64,000 nucleotides of DNA from Cristatella mucedo (lineage: Eukaryota; Bryozoa; Phylactolaemata; Cristatellidae): the NCBI GenBank assembly GCA_009760855.2, contig WPIO01000010.1, positions 372,001 through 436,000 on the forward strand, read 5' to 3'. A model generated the notes under the pieces. That model saw nothing but the letters and a program-made list of their open reading frames with translations, was not told the origin of the DNA and did not search any database. This document shows positions 46,051 to 58,689 of this stretch, piece after piece. Numbering within the stretch: the stretch's first letter is position 1; each line of letters starts with the position of its first letter. A program made the position numbers and the translations under genes.

Positions 46051-49000
46051 CTTGGCCAAGGCACGTACAGCGACGCCGATTGCGCGCACTATTTCTTCCA
46101 CCAGGAATTTAGTACTCCAAGTTAGCTTCTCTTTCGTTCTCAGGTAGTTCGTGAACCATTGCTCAATTTTAGCCGCCTTTGCTAGTTTTTCTCAAGTTTC
46201 TTGTGCAGCTTTCTAAAAGCATTATATCTCAAATAAATTATTGCAACCGTAGCTTTTTTAATGTTATATCATTGTCGCTCGAAACTCTGGGGGAGCTTGC
46301 ACTAGTTGCGATTCTATCAAAACTAACTTGTCAAGGAGTTACGCGGTCGCTTGATGAACATGTTCAGCGTAATTTGCCACGATGAAGACTGATGAAGCCA
46401 TTCGTCACCAAAAGGTTTGCAATGAGAAAGGATGCTTAATGATGAGTGCATAAAAATCGGTGAGTGTTGACGACGATGAAAATTCCCGTAAAGTATTTGA
46501 GGGTACGAGGCTGAAGATGTGCTGAATAATCAGAGCTCAGCGTGCGAGAGAGCTCAGTGAAGTCGTATTAGAACGACAGAGGCCTTATCCGTTGCCTTAT
46601 CTTGCCACTCTTAGGTTAACATTGACTAGAAAAGAAGGAATGTTTTAGGAACTCAGTCAAAAGTTGAGCAGCTGTCAACGCAGAAGCACTTCAGATGAAA
46701 CGTGAAATCGTCGCGAAATCGTATCGCAAAAAGTGAAAAGCACTTGAGCGGCTGAGCTCGATCGGCAGCAAACGTGACGAATTCCGTAGCTACATAGCGA
46801 TGCAGGTCGCACAAAATGTACCTTATTAACGGGATGGCGGCAGAAAAAAAGATTTCCACACCGGATACATCGACGTCTGGCTTCGAATGCGACTTTGTTA
46901 GAATTGACTTTTTGAAGGCTATGAAAGGCAAACTGCACTGTTAAGTTCAAATATAGAACTTCGCAGAGGCATTTCGCAGCCGTTGGGTGAGATGCACCAT
47001 CGTGGAAAACCAGGTACGCGCAGCGAAATAACCACTCGAGCTCACGATTGCAGGCAGGAGTCGTGTGGTTGCTGTAAACCGAATTTATAGGAAAGTGATT
47101 TCAAATGGTCACCCTTCGCATCCTCAGGGTGAGTGAAATTCGTTCTGACGAACTAGGAATAATCTTGCCCCTGATTTTGATGCATTCTGAAATAGTATCA
47201 CACTTTCGTCTTGATAATCCTTATGAATCTGACTTACTAAACAATAGTTTTTAATTAATTATTAGAAAATTGTGCGAAATGGCTTATGCTGCGCCCATCT
47301 AACTCCTCTGCATGCCTGGACTGTGAAAATTAATGTTAAGATCGTGAACAATTTATTTAGATGTGATCGTTTTAATTGCTGTAATACTTTTCTTTCGTAA
47401 GTGTGCATTGATGCTGCCGGTATGATTCGTTAACTTTGAGTCAATCCTTACGCTTGACCAGAATTGCTGGAATCTGCATTTAAGGACTGCCAGAGTTAAA
47501 CAGATTGTTCCCTAGTGAACTTTAGATCCTGAACTTATTTTACGTAACGCGTGGCATTTTGTACCAATAAGATTATCCACTGGTGAAATGCAATGAAGCT
47601 ACACACTAAGGAAGTGTTATCCCTACATTGCTCTCGACCTTCCTACAGGAAAGCTGGTGCTACCATAGCATAGTAATCAATGCAAACCTCCGAATAGGCA
47701 CAATTCGACTTGCCTTACAGAAGTTGCCTTGTTGTGCCTTCAAAATTATGACTTACTTTAGACATTATACCCACCGATGGACAGGGATTTTTAATTTTTG
47801 TGACAAATGAGTTTACCCCAGCTAAATAGTAGCACGCCTAGAGAGCCGGCCGCCTGACAGGTCTCTAGAGCAAATCTGTAAGCTTAGCGTTGGTGGTGGC
47901 CTTTATCCCTGCGTCGTATGCTCTGCGAATAGTCTCCTCTGTGAACCAATTTGCGAAAATAAATTTGCATTTGCTATTTTGGTTTTCAGGATCAAATTCA
48001 CGTAGTAAAGCTAAAGCTACTATCCAGCAGTGAAACAAAGCTCGGTGAGGTTGATAAGCGATGCGAAGATTGTCACTCAATGATGATTAACTCGCATATA
48101 GAATGCTTGCTTTGTATGACATAGCTAATGGGCTCTAGCCTTTCATTGTATCTAAAGCTTTGGCCCAAGTGCTTCAGTCATTTACTGCCGCACGCCTAAT
48201 GCAGGCGAAGCTAATGCCTTAAAGGCCACGCCGAACTATAGCAGGCATTTATGCGACATCTGATCGTGGTAAAACTGAGTTGCTCATACCGCTGTTATAT
48301 AAAGGCCCAATACTTTATCGCTTTGCATTCGTCGTTGAACCCCGAGTGCCAGTACTGAAGTGGGATTTACTCCATCATCGCTCCATGGGTAAACATTCAG
48401 CCGTGTAGATTTGCAATTCGAAATATTTTTTTGTAAGTGCTTCCGGCAAAAACTCTTACGCCATTAAGAATGTACATACTGCCCTCTAACTAAACTGTCA
48501 GATTTCAGCCGTAATAGCTAAGAATTGCAGTCAACAGTGTGCTATACGTGATTAAGAGGTGTTGAAGAATTTTGCGGGCGAACCGAACTTTTATAAAGCG
48601 TAGTCTCAGCATCCGGTTCAGTAACTATCCGGCCAATACTATCTCTTTCCATTGCATTCGCTCAGTTTGAGATTTATTATCATAGTCAAACCATTATTTG
48701 GCATTTTCTCAGCAAATTTCCACTAAAATTTAATTACGGTGACAAGATTTGTTTTTTGGTATTTCTCTGTTAGGCTTGCTTTGTATCCAAAAACCTATGG
48801 GAATACGACCAAAAAGATGTCAATTTCAAATAACCTACGCTTTTATGTAATATTCTTTTGCAATTTTAAAAATTATGTATCAACTTAACACGGTTACGGC
48901 CACTGCATTATTTTTCATGCCAGCCGGAATTCCTTTAGCGGTAAATCCGAGATTCCTTGAGCAATGCAAACTCCTCGAGCCCGACGCTCAGAGCATGGCT

Positions 49001-49211
49001 TCTTGGAACCTCAGATAGAAATTAGAAAAAGTCTACTTGTTGACCTTATTTCGCGCTCCTATGCTTCAGAAGTGAGTACATATACCTGAATGTGAGCCTT
49101 TATTAACACTGCTCTCACACACATATAGTACCAGCCAGCAGACCCTGTTGAGAAAAATAAACCGGAACAGCCAATAAAACATTCTGCGTAAATAAAGCAG
49201 GTGTCTTCTGC
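46051..49211. other. No gene recognised
   Basis: Mostly AT-rich unique sequence. Minus-strand frames at 46653-46950 and 47865-48080 have no recognisable motif. Confidence 0.45.
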
Positions 49212-49305
49212 CAATAGATAATAATAGTAACATATTTAATTTGTATAGCGCCCTCAGATAAATTAATCTCTTTCTAGGCACTTCACATACGCTGCAAATG
49301 CGGCT
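49212..49305 (-). mobile_element. LINE tail fragment
   Basis: Minus-strand tail: (ATA)n-like run at 49217-49232, TATAGCGCCCTCAGATAAAT, AATCTCTTTCTAGGCACTTC, then CATACGCTGCAAAT as in the LINE 3'UTR just before the tail. Confidence 0.65.
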
Positions 49306-49643
49306 TGTGTTGAGGTTACGGTCACATTTTTCCGAATGATTTTGGTATCGATACGAATGACGCAATAGCGTTTGCCGTGCACGGAGTAAGCTAAATATTA
49401 AAGGCCTTTGCTGACGATTTAAAGTTCTTATACCTCAGCCGATTCGTGTAACGTGCATGGAAATCCTTTATAAGCTCGCAGTTGAGGTTTTCTACTCGTT
49501 AATTGTTTATGTTATAACTCGGTCAGGTGTTTCATTTTGTAGAGAATAATTTGAACCAAATCCCCAACGCCGAAGGCAATCCTTGAATTCCATTAGAGAT
49601 AAGAGTACACGTAGAAATAAAGTATCCACCTTCCATGTTTTAA

Positions 49644-51206
49644 TAATAATAATAATAATAATAATAATGCACTTGATAAAGCGCCCTCAGAGAACTTAAT
49701 CTCTCTCTAGGCGTTTTACATTTGCTGTAAAGTGAAATGCAATTGAATAGTAGGTAAAATCATGCTTGAAAAACAAACGAAATGAATAATGTGGTTAGGG
49801 ATGACATGCACAGGGTCAGCATGCAAATGTGATTAGTGGCAGCATGCACAGTGTCAGCACGCATAAGCACATCAAGGACGAATCACAGGGACCTATTAAA
49901 TGCTGTCCTAAATAGGTGTGTTTTTAGGTTCTTTTTAAATGTGGTCAGGTCAGGGGATGTTCTGACGCAGGTCGGGAGGGAGTTCCAAGCTTTGGTAGCA
50001 TTCGAACTAAATGCATGGTCTCCAAAGGATTTGAGGTTTGTACGAGGTATTTCTAGACTGTTGGATTCCGAAAAGCGGATGGTACGATGCTTGGCCTGAT
50101 GGGGTAGTATATCTGAAAGATAGGCTGGAGTCATAGAATGAAGGGACCTAAAAGTGAGCGACAAGACCTTGAAGTCAATCCGTTGCTTGACTGGTAGCCA
50201 GTGCAGGTCGGCGAGAAGTGGAGTCATGTGGCAACTGCGATGCTCACGACAGACAAGCCTAGCTGCAGAGTTTTGCACAAGCTGCAATCGCCTGATCGCA
50301 CATGCTGGTAAGCCAGTAAGCAGTGAGTTGCAGAAGTCGAGACGGGATGTCACGAATGCATGGACCAACTTAGATGCGGTATCCTTATATAAGCAAGTCC
50401 GAATTTTAGCAATGTTATGTAGCTGAAAAAATAGACAGATTGGACTGTGGAGCTGATATGGTCGTCTAACGAGAGGTCACTTTGGAATATGACACCTAGA
50501 TTTCGAGCTGATTCAACAGGAGATATGCTGGCAGAGCCAATTTTGAGAGTCAGCCTTTCCAATTTGTGATTCACGCTGGGTTTGCCCATAACTAGTAAGT
50601 TAGTTTTATCATCGTTAAGTTTTAGAAAATTTGCTGCTATCCATGTGCGGGTGTCATCAATACATGCAGCAAGTGAGCTGAGAGAATTCGAGGTGCTCGA
50701 AGGCTGGGAGGGATCAAAGCAAAGGTACAACTGAGTGTCATCCGCATAGAAGTGAAAGCCTAGATTGTGCTTGGCAATCACATCAGCGAGAGGCAGAGTA
50801 TAAAATGTGAAAATAACTGGACCTAGCACGGAGCCCTGAGGTACTCCATATTTCAGATGTACTTCAGGTGATCTTTGTCTATTCACGTCAATACTCTGGA
50901 GTCTCCCACTGAGATAGGACCTGAACCACTGCAGAGCAGTGCCAGTGATGCCCAGGCGAGATGAGAAGCGCTCTAGGAGAACTTTGGGATCGATGGTATC
51001 AAAAGCTGCCGAAAGATCGAGCAAAACAAGCAGAGACACTCTACCCATGTCTGCATTCCTAAGTAGTTCGTTGTATACCCTAAGCAATGCTGACTCTGTG
51101 GAGTGATAAGCTCTAAGGCCGGACTGAAATTTACTAGCAAGGTGTGAGGTTTTGATATATGAGTTTAGTTGGTCTGCCACGACCCGCTCCAGTGTCTTTG
51201 ATACTT
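49644..51206 (-). mobile_element. LINE (CR1/L2 group), 5'-truncated, one frameshift
   Basis: Minus-strand copy of the 5260 family. The tail (AAT)n is at 49644-49668, the hairpin tail and 3'UTR follow to about 49880, and the RT C-terminus is at 49883-50368. RT fingers to motif D are at 50350-51180 with [21 protein letters not shown] and FYADD intact. A frameshift near 50400-50430 breaks the frame. The element ends at about 51203, within the fingers-coding region. TGTTTTAA occurs at 49636-49643 and 51207-51214, a candidate 8-bp target-site duplication. Confidence 0.9.
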
Positions 51207-51667
51207 TGTTTTAACGCATTTGATGCCTTGGTTCTAGTCTCTATTGTATTTTTCAGATCAGGCCTGACTGGAGGAAGTTAAAGATTTTTCCTGAAAGATT
51301 TAGCGAATGAGTGAGGCTGGATTCTGTAGAAAGGTTTAAAGACTTCATGTCTGAGACTTAAAGCGTCTTAAATTAGCGTCTTAAATTGTCAAGATCTTTT
51401 GGTATTTCAGACCAACCACAAGTTGAGACACTTTCCTGGAAACCTAGTCTCAAGCACGTTCTCATGCAGGTCAACTGTGTACCTCAGTGCGTGAGCTGAG
51501 GTTCGATGTCCGATGTTCGATGCTGTTACTGAGGCAGCGGCCGAAGGGCTCGATCAGTGAGAGCTGCGTTGGTCGCAGACCATACAGGATCTTATAGGGC
51601 GTTCTTTTTGTTCATGCCTTTTCGTACTGTATGCTGCAATGCTACGTACCAACAGTCTAAGCTCCGT

Positions 51668-51900
51668 CAAGCCCACTCGGAAATGTCATCCTTTAGGGCT
51701 GTGCAAATTCTAGAGCCGAGGCAGTTTCTTTTCTTCTGCTTGAGGAAAATGGAAAGTACTAACGATACGCGCCCTAACTAAGGTCGGAGTGCAAAGTGGC
51801 AAAAGGCTTATATATGTGCCATCAAGCGTCAGCCATGCACAGCGGATTACCGTGAAATATTGGTGCTGGTGTCGGAGCTAACAACTGCCTCGATTACTGC
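51668..51900 (+). repeat. Unclassified dispersed repeat, copy 2
   Basis: Same ordered blocks as 41408-41640, including GCTTGAGGAAAATGGAAAGT at about 51740, at roughly 60-70% similarity by eye. The class is unknown. Confidence 0.55.
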
Positions 51901-52097
51901 AGGGGTTTCTCTCGTGTATTCTCTAGGGTACTCCTAATGACATTGTGGATAGTGACAGCCTTTTTTGACAAGGTCTTCTTGGTCTGCAATATAAGCGCTT
52001 TAACGCCAGAAAACATTAGCACCTCAATGATTATCATGTACAATTTTTAATTTTGCCTTTTTATGACATTTATTTGCTTTTGCGCTCAGTGATGTGT

Positions 52098-52218
52098 GCT
52101 TTGGTTTGGCCCAGGGCTAAGGCTTTTAACGCCTAAAGATCGTGAGCTGGAGCCTTAAGTATTTGTAGAGCGCTTGGATAGAGATTAATCAATGCTAGGG
52201 AGGTATACACATTAATTA
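52098..52218 (+). mobile_element. tRNA-derived SINE, family A, old
   Basis: CTTTGGTTTGGCCCAGGGCT head, decayed B box (GATCGTGAGCTGGAGCC), then AGAGCGCTTGGATAGAGATT. Confidence 0.65.
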
Positions 52219-52587
52219 AATTGATATTTGCCTGTGGATTTTATTTTTAAATTTAATGATTATGACATTGATACCTTACTAGAAAATGTTTTCAGATTAA
52301 TTTTATCCACCACAGAATTTCACAATCAAAACCCGAGGATCCTTTTACGACGAATATAATCAGCAAATAATCATATAATTAGATACCTTTTTTACGTTCA
52401 TTAGCTTTCTTACATAAATTTAGAATTTTTGTACAGTTGGTTGCCGTAATTTTGTGGATTTTGATTATTTGAGCACTTTTGCCGATTTTGCTTTTGTTTG
52501 CATTTTGAGGGAAGTGCTTTGATAGATCTTTGCATGTACAAAGGTGTTGTAAATCGTTCGGCGTATTTACCAAAAATTCCAGATAAC

Positions 52588-52684
52588 CTTGGTTATTTCG
52601 GGGTAAGGACATTTCCCCCCTGGACGTTTCCCCCTGGACATTTCCCGCCGGACATTTCCCCCTGGTGTAGGACATTTCCCCCGG
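52588..52684. repeat. GGACATTTCCCCC minisatellite
   Basis: About five to six units of GGACATTTCCCCCT-type sequence (period about 14, variants GGACGTTTCCCCC and GGACATTTCCCGCC), ending where the TTTAGGG-like array begins. Confidence 0.8.
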
Positions 52685-53130
52685 TATATGGTTTAGGGTT
52701 TAGTGTTTAGGGTTTGTAGGGTTTAGGGTTTAGAGTTTAGGGTTTAGGAATGATGGTTTAGGGTTTGGAATTTAGGATTTATGGTTTTTAGGGTTTAGAG
52801 TTTAGGGTTTAGGGGTTTTAGGTTTTAGGGTTTAAGGTTTAGGGTTTAGGGTGTAGGGTTTAGGGTGTAGGGTTTAGTGTTTGGGATTTGGGGTTTAGGG
52901 TTTAGGGTTTAGGGTTTAGGGTTTAGGGTTTAGGGTTTAGAGTTTGGGGTTTAGGCTTTTAGAGTTTAGGGTTTAGGGATTAGGGTTTAGAGTTTGGGGT
53001 TTACGGATTAGGGTTTAGAGTTTGGGGTTTAGGCTTTTAGAGTTTAGTGTTTAGGGATTGGGGTTGAGAGTTTGGGGTTTAGGCTTTTAGAGTTTAGTGT
53101 TTAGGGTATAAGTTTTAGAGTTTAGGGCGG
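52685..53130. repeat. Degenerate TTTAGGG-type array
   Basis: About 445 bases of GGGTTTA heptamers with variants GAGTTTA, GTGTTTA, GGATTAG and inserted T's. A stretch near 52897-52940 is a run of perfect heptamers. From about 52940 a higher-order unit of roughly 55-60 bases (AGAGTTTGGGGTTTAGGCTT core) repeats three times. The strand read here is G-rich. Confidence 0.92.
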
Positions 53131-56100
53131 GCTGCGCCTCCACCGCCTAAATCCTCCCTTGCTCGCAGTCCGCGCTTTAATTAGTGCATATTGGGGCAAA
53201 ACTAGATCTCTTGAGGTTGAGTTATACTCAGCAGACCTCTGAGACTTTGCAGGAACGCGCGGCACGAAGTAGCGAGCGCCGCTTTGACAGGTACGAACAT
53301 GTGCCTGGCGGCGTCGAGCGGGACCTAACTTCCGCGGGCGTATTTTTCAGAACTTCTCAGTACAGTTGGTGACGGTTGACAGGCATAAAAACCTTATTGC
53401 TAGTTGGAGAAAATCTTTTTATTTCATGCTATGAGTCAGCTACACTAGCTAAGCAGTCACAGGAATCCGTAACCCGTTCCATCGGAACATTGATTTTCGA
53501 AATTAGGAAATTTCAATAGAATCACATTTTTAATTAGTACGTCAGTATCCGAAAACCGTTCGTTTTCTTGTGAGAAGTTATTACGAGAATGCTGCGAATT
53601 TTCTCGGCTATGGTCAAGTCTTTGAAAAACACGCGACGCGATTTTAAGTTTGCATTGCAGTAGGCTAAATTTTGATTTAAAAGGGTGGAAAAATCGTGCG
53701 TGCATCCAGACAGAAATTATCAATATAGAATGCGTATTTAGCCGGGGAAAAAACAATGCGGAACCTTACTTATAAGCTGGCCTTAATTAAATAAATTCCA
53801 GAAGCAATGCAGTTCCAGTTTATAAATGTGGAGAGAATGTTCAACGCCCTTTCCGTTCATCGTCCTTGACGCGGGCAGGCTGTAACGGCTAAACGTATTA
53901 AGTTTGAAGTTAAGAGCGATTCCGTTCGATCGATCGATCGATCGATGATCGATGATATCCGCAGCTGATGACGATGGCTGATATCCGCAGCCCTATCTTG
54001 CACACGACGGCCCACCCATTTTCCTACACGGATGCCTACAGCGATGCCTAAACGAGGCAGACTGGCTAGGCTACGCCCGCAAGCCCGCGAGGCGGAACGA
54101 TGCGTTGCCATCAGCTATTTAACTACGCGGCTCTGGAAGCGACTGAATTGCTCCTCCCCCCCCCCCCCCGCTTAATCAGCGCAATAACATCGCCGGGGTA
54201 TGCGGCTGCTGCCTGGTCTTACCTTTTTCTGAACCATCATTGCGAATATTTATCGTCTTCGGAGATTGGCGGCTTCAGAGATTGGCGGTTTACAATGGTA
54301 GAAGCGCGTTTCGCCACCAAACAAATCCACCAGCGTCTGCTCGTTACCTGCTAGCCGCAGTAGCGACATAAAACGAAAATGTCTGGCTGACCTGCAGAAA
54401 CGTGTAGCAGCGTTTTCATACTTGATATAGACGGTGAAAAAAGATGGAAAGCACGCTTAGAAGCAGTCGACCACATGCGACGCTTGTGTGCATTGATTTG
54501 GATAGCTGCAGCAGAGAACGCAGTTTGGAGATGACACGAACGCTGAGTCAGCCGTTGGGCCTGAAAGCCGCTTCTCGGAGCGTGCTGGCGCAACGATGTA
54601 CGTGCGGTTGTGATCATCCGGCAAGGCGTCTGAGCGTGCTGCCTTAGAATACAACTCTCCTTACGCAGAACGGCTCACTGCGCTGTGCGATTTTGAATGA
54701 ACGTATTCGTTTCTAACCACGTCCGAAGTTTCAGTTGTTGGACAGCTTGCTGGAGCCGGAACGATGCGCAGCTGCTCAAATGGCATCAGTCGCCGCCACC
54801 CTTAAGTATGACCGCATTGTATGAGACGGCTATTCGGAAGCAGTGCAGCGTCGTACATCGCCTAGATCGCGCTGTCGATCTAGCGGCTGTAGATAAACGG
54901 GCTGCTGCATTGCTCCTTTCGAACGAGTGATCGAGCGATCGCTTCGCTATTTATCACAATATGTAACGCAATTTCTTCTATCCCTGGCTAGTGAGCGAAT
55001 TTACTAATTGCCACAAAATTTCCTAATATTGCCATTGTTTCCTAAGATTTTGTTCTTCTTGCGACCAGGACACAGGTGAACTTGAAATCAGCCCAAATCG
55101 ATGAGACAACTGATAACTTCATGTCATGCGGTTAATAGTTAGTCGTTGAGATTCACATGAATCAAAATACTGGGTATTTACCGCGAAGTCAGACATAGTC
55201 AGACAAAAATTACCACTCAATTTGATTCGGAAATGAGTCGATGTTCTAGATGTGGTGCTATTCTGAAAATCGCTTTGTAGAAGAAGCGCGTAAACCTTTT
55301 CCCGTCGAGATTCCATTGTACCTCCCTCTGTAACAACGCCAAACGTCCAGCATGTCCTGATAAAAGCGACTGCCTTGTTTCGCTGAGTTTTTCTCCTTTT
55401 GCTTGCTTGACAAGATGACAACACGAGATCTGACAAGATGACACACAAGAGATCACAAGACCTGACAAGATGAGAACACAGAGTAAGGACTTTTGAACGA
55501 CAGCCTGCTGCTTTCCATTGTAGCGTTATTGTTATGACATCCCGAACTAGCGGCTTCAGTAGTAGTTTTCAGCGTTGTCATTTCGTAGAAAGCCTCGAAC
55601 GAGTGCAACTAAGCTGTTCCATGCTGATCTCTCCGTCTCCTTCTCAGCTTTTTGGCGAATTCGTTAGTTCTACGAAGCCGACGAAGCGCTTTTATCGCCC
55701 ATTGTTTTCCGCCGCTACAGTCAGAAGCTGCCAGAAGCTCAGCATTAGATTTAGTGAGAAAATGTTCAGATATTCTTTCCAGCTGGCTGAGAAGAGGTTT
55801 CTCTCGTGAGCTGCATCTGTTAAATCGGAAAACTGCTAAAGCAATAAGCGCAATTCATGTATGACCAAGTCATAAGAAGCCTCGCGATAGTCTGGATAGT
55901 CGAGTATTATAAAAAGCGATGAGCTGAAAGCGATTAGCGTGTCAAATAGCAAAACGGCCGGTTGCAGCCACTCAGCACGAGTAGGATTTGGCACAAATGA
56001 GTGATTTTTGCTTTGCAGGTCACCAAATGTCTTCTTGCTTTGCACGTCACCTTTACCTTCTACTGTTGGAATGTCGCAACGCACATTCCGACAGTAAGGG

Positions 56101-56526
56101 CTGTGGAGATATTTTCACCACTTCCCACATAACAATTCGCTTGAAGTTTTTATGTGAGAGTTTAACTGGCCTGCGAGTTCTTTTTAAATGTCTTTAAAAT
56201 TAGCAAAACCGACAAGTCATTTTTAGCATCCTTGGAGAACCAAATCTAATCAGGCACTTTACAACTCGCTTTAAGAAAAAGTGTTAGTGAAATGCACCTC
56301 TAACTACTTCAATTAGCATAAGAAACCAATAAAGTAACCTATAAAAGCCAACATTCCAAAGCATATAATGAAATATTCTCGTCTGTCTCTCCGTTACTCT
56401 TATAACAGGCCGATGTAATTACCATTGCATTGTCGCAGCTGCAACAAGTTGTTTGGATGCATGTGCATGAAGATTTCGCCATTTTGTACAGTAATTGGAA
56501 TCAATGCTGACGTTGATTTGGAGAGA
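53131..56526. other. No gene recognised
   Basis: GC-richer patches at 53860-54110 and 54440-54930 carry frames of 62-91 codons without motifs; some are helix-rich but do not align convincingly with units A-C. A poly-C run lies at 54155-54168. Confidence 0.4.
53924..53955. repeat. (GATC)n repeat
   Basis: CGATCGATCGATCGATCGAT followed by GATCGATGATATC. It is self-complementary. Confidence 0.85.
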
Positions 56527-56751
56527 TTATGATTGATTTGCAAAAGAAGTGTCCTTTACTCGGAATAAAGCGCAACGGTGAGTTGTGAAAAACACGCAAT
56601 TATCACCCTCATCATCAAGCGGCAACGTACGACACATACCCATACAAGTGCCTTCGTGCAGACACAGATTCTCAGCATTCACGTTGAGAGTTGGCAGGAG
56701 TAAAAGTACTAGTAGCGCAGACACCATCACCTGCATGGGCCTGGTAAACAA
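56527..56751 (-). CDS. Small secreted cysteine-rich peptide or first exon (unrecognised)
   Basis: 74-residue minus-strand frame. Met1 or Met9 can start; from Met9 the run VSALLVLLLLPTLNVNA is a textbook signal peptide, with cleavage likely after NVNA. The remaining 49 residues are acidic to neutral with five cysteines (C-x5-C-x3-C-x11-C-x7-C), ending in FRVKDTSFANQS. An odd cysteine count suggests a partner chain or that splicing continues into another exon. No family is recognised; a PAN/apple-like spacing is possible but weak. There are no close neighbours. I infer this is a real secreted product from the signal peptide and cysteine density. Confidence 0.4.
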   Translation of the reverse strand: MFTRPMQVMVSALLVLLLLPTLNVNAENLCLHEGTCMGMCRTLPLDDEGDNCVFFTTHRCALFRVKDTSFANQS

Positions 56752-57477
56752 ACTGACTTGACTGACATCAGAGAAGCAGTTACTACAACAGCAGTCTCAA
56801 ATCAAGTTTCAATGGTCTCAGATGGTCGCATAGAGATAATAAACTGCACACAGTATCCATACTATCGTTTAAAACTTTAAACTTGTGCTTCCCAAAGCCG
56901 CATATCAAGTGTCCAGATTTTACCGCTTCGAGTTGCAACCACTTCCTTACCCAGTGCTAAATGTATGACCTCGGAGCGCCGAATCTTTGCAATCACCGAA
57001 AATTACTCGTGCCAGGCAGTAGGCTATCAGGAGGTTCTAATACGCTTCAAATTGCATGCGTTTGCGACAGGGCAATGAGGCTCACAATAAAAATTCCTTC
57101 ACAATTCAGCCAGACATTCGCTATAATAGTACGCATTATCACTGAATCACATCTTGTGAGTAAGAAATTCCTCACAGTTCGCTACGTAACACTGATCTAC
57201 AATAACCTCAAGTTTTTTGACGACTGCTCCTGTATTCACTGAAGTTAAGCAAGGTTTGTTCCTCAATGATGTTCATTCTTGGCAGAGCGTGCACTCTCTG
57301 CAGCTTCTAGGCATTCAATTTCTCCAACACTGCACACTGCTTACCCATACTCATCGAAAAGTGTGCATTGGCACAACGTTCATTAACATAATCACAGGCA
57401 ATAAGATTAGCGCAAGGTGACTGCGAAGCGTCGCTCTTGGCCGTATGATCCCGGGACCTCCTGGAACACGAACCTCC
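56752..57477. other. No gene recognised
   Basis: Frame 56961-57242 (93 codons) has no motif. Possible upstream region of the minus-strand secreted frame at 56527-56751. Confidence 0.45.
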
Positions 57478-57592
57478 TGGGATCGCTCGCTAAGGCGCTT
57501 GCTCTTCACGACCGCGGTCGTGGGCTCGAATCCTGCCGTGGGCGATTCTGTACTGCCAACTGCAAGCGGTGGCTGTGATAGCCGTTAAGGCT

Positions 57593-57623
<31 letters not shown>

Positions 57624-57650
57624 TATGCAAATAAGGCTGTTCAATCAGCA
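57478..57650 (+). mobile_element. tRNA-derived SINE, family B
   Basis: tRNA-like head: GCTCGCTAAGGCGCTTGCTC, then B box GGTCGTGGGCTCGAATCC. Body: GATTCTGTACTGCCAACTGC, AAGCGGTGGCTGTGATAGCC, GTTAAGGCTCT, a (CTG)n expansion at 57591-57623, then ATGCAAATAAGGCTGTTCAA. The CTG run appears to have grown inside the SINE; the other copies lack it. Confidence 0.75.
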
Positions 57651-58689
57651 TTATTATTACTATAAGCTAATACTATAATCAACATTATTATTACTATAAG
57701 CAGCTATCGCTAATCAGATATTAAATGTTACAAACGCGCTCTGGCGGCTCGTTCGTGCACTTCGGACTTGTGCCGCCAACACAGCGCTCGAAACGGTGCT
57801 AGTCTTTATTGAAGAAGCACGACTAGCGATGCAAGGTTTGAGGCTACCTCGATTTACGCAGGTCTTTCGACGGTAGCTGAGCTCGGAAGCAATACAGTGC
57901 CTCCAGGAGACTAGCACAGTCCACTTCCGTTGCTAAGAGCCGTTTATTCGACAAACACGTATGTCAGGCACGTGCCATAGCATGCGACTCGTTTCCTGCT
58001 CGACTTCGATGGTCCCGTTCGAGTGATTACAACCAGATAGAACCCAGAAAAAAAATGTGGCCGTTGTAAAGAGGACGTGCAGACGCATACAATGCATCTG
58101 TGCAATAACGCTCTTCACTGGCAATTGCCTGAGTCAAGTACAGATATCTATTTTTTTAAGATTTGTGTACGTTAGTATTTAAAAAGTCTCGGATGTTCGG
58201 TCCTCCTTCTCCTTCTCTTTTGGCTCGGTGGTGGTTTGACGAACTACGGCACGATGTGTTGCAATTTAACGTTATGTATCCCCGTTTGTAACTTCCCAAA
58301 GACTATGTAGGTTCTGAGCATAAGTGTATAGCGAACTCATAGCCTAAGCGGCTTTTGGTACGCATTCGGTGCAGACTACAGACTTCATCTCACGTAACAA
58401 AGAGAAAGTGACAAGCATAGCAGAGCCAGGAGAGCAGTTGAAGTAGTGGGTAGCGTGGAAGTACCAGCTCGGGACGGCTGGGGAAAATGTGCGATTGTCG
58501 GCAACAGGAGAGTAGTTGCCGTTGCGAAAGAATTGCGTAAGTAAGTTCCGAAGTCTAGGACCTGCAGAGCAATAGATTCTGAAGCCAACGGTCTCTAAGT
58601 GGAGGGACGGAACACCTAATTTTTGTCCATACAGGACATGAGGCAGGAGGAGGCTGAAACTGCTACAACAGTTCAGCTAGGTACTAAGA
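57651..58689. other. No gene recognised
   Basis: A 63-codon minus-strand frame (57933-58124) has a hydrophobic start (LHVLFTTATFFFWVLSGC) that could be a signal peptide, but it is too short and isolated to call. Confidence 0.35.

Noticed and set aside
52685..53130. Chromosome end (true telomere)
   Set aside because: The array is internal, degenerate and followed by more than 10 kb of other sequence including PIGK.
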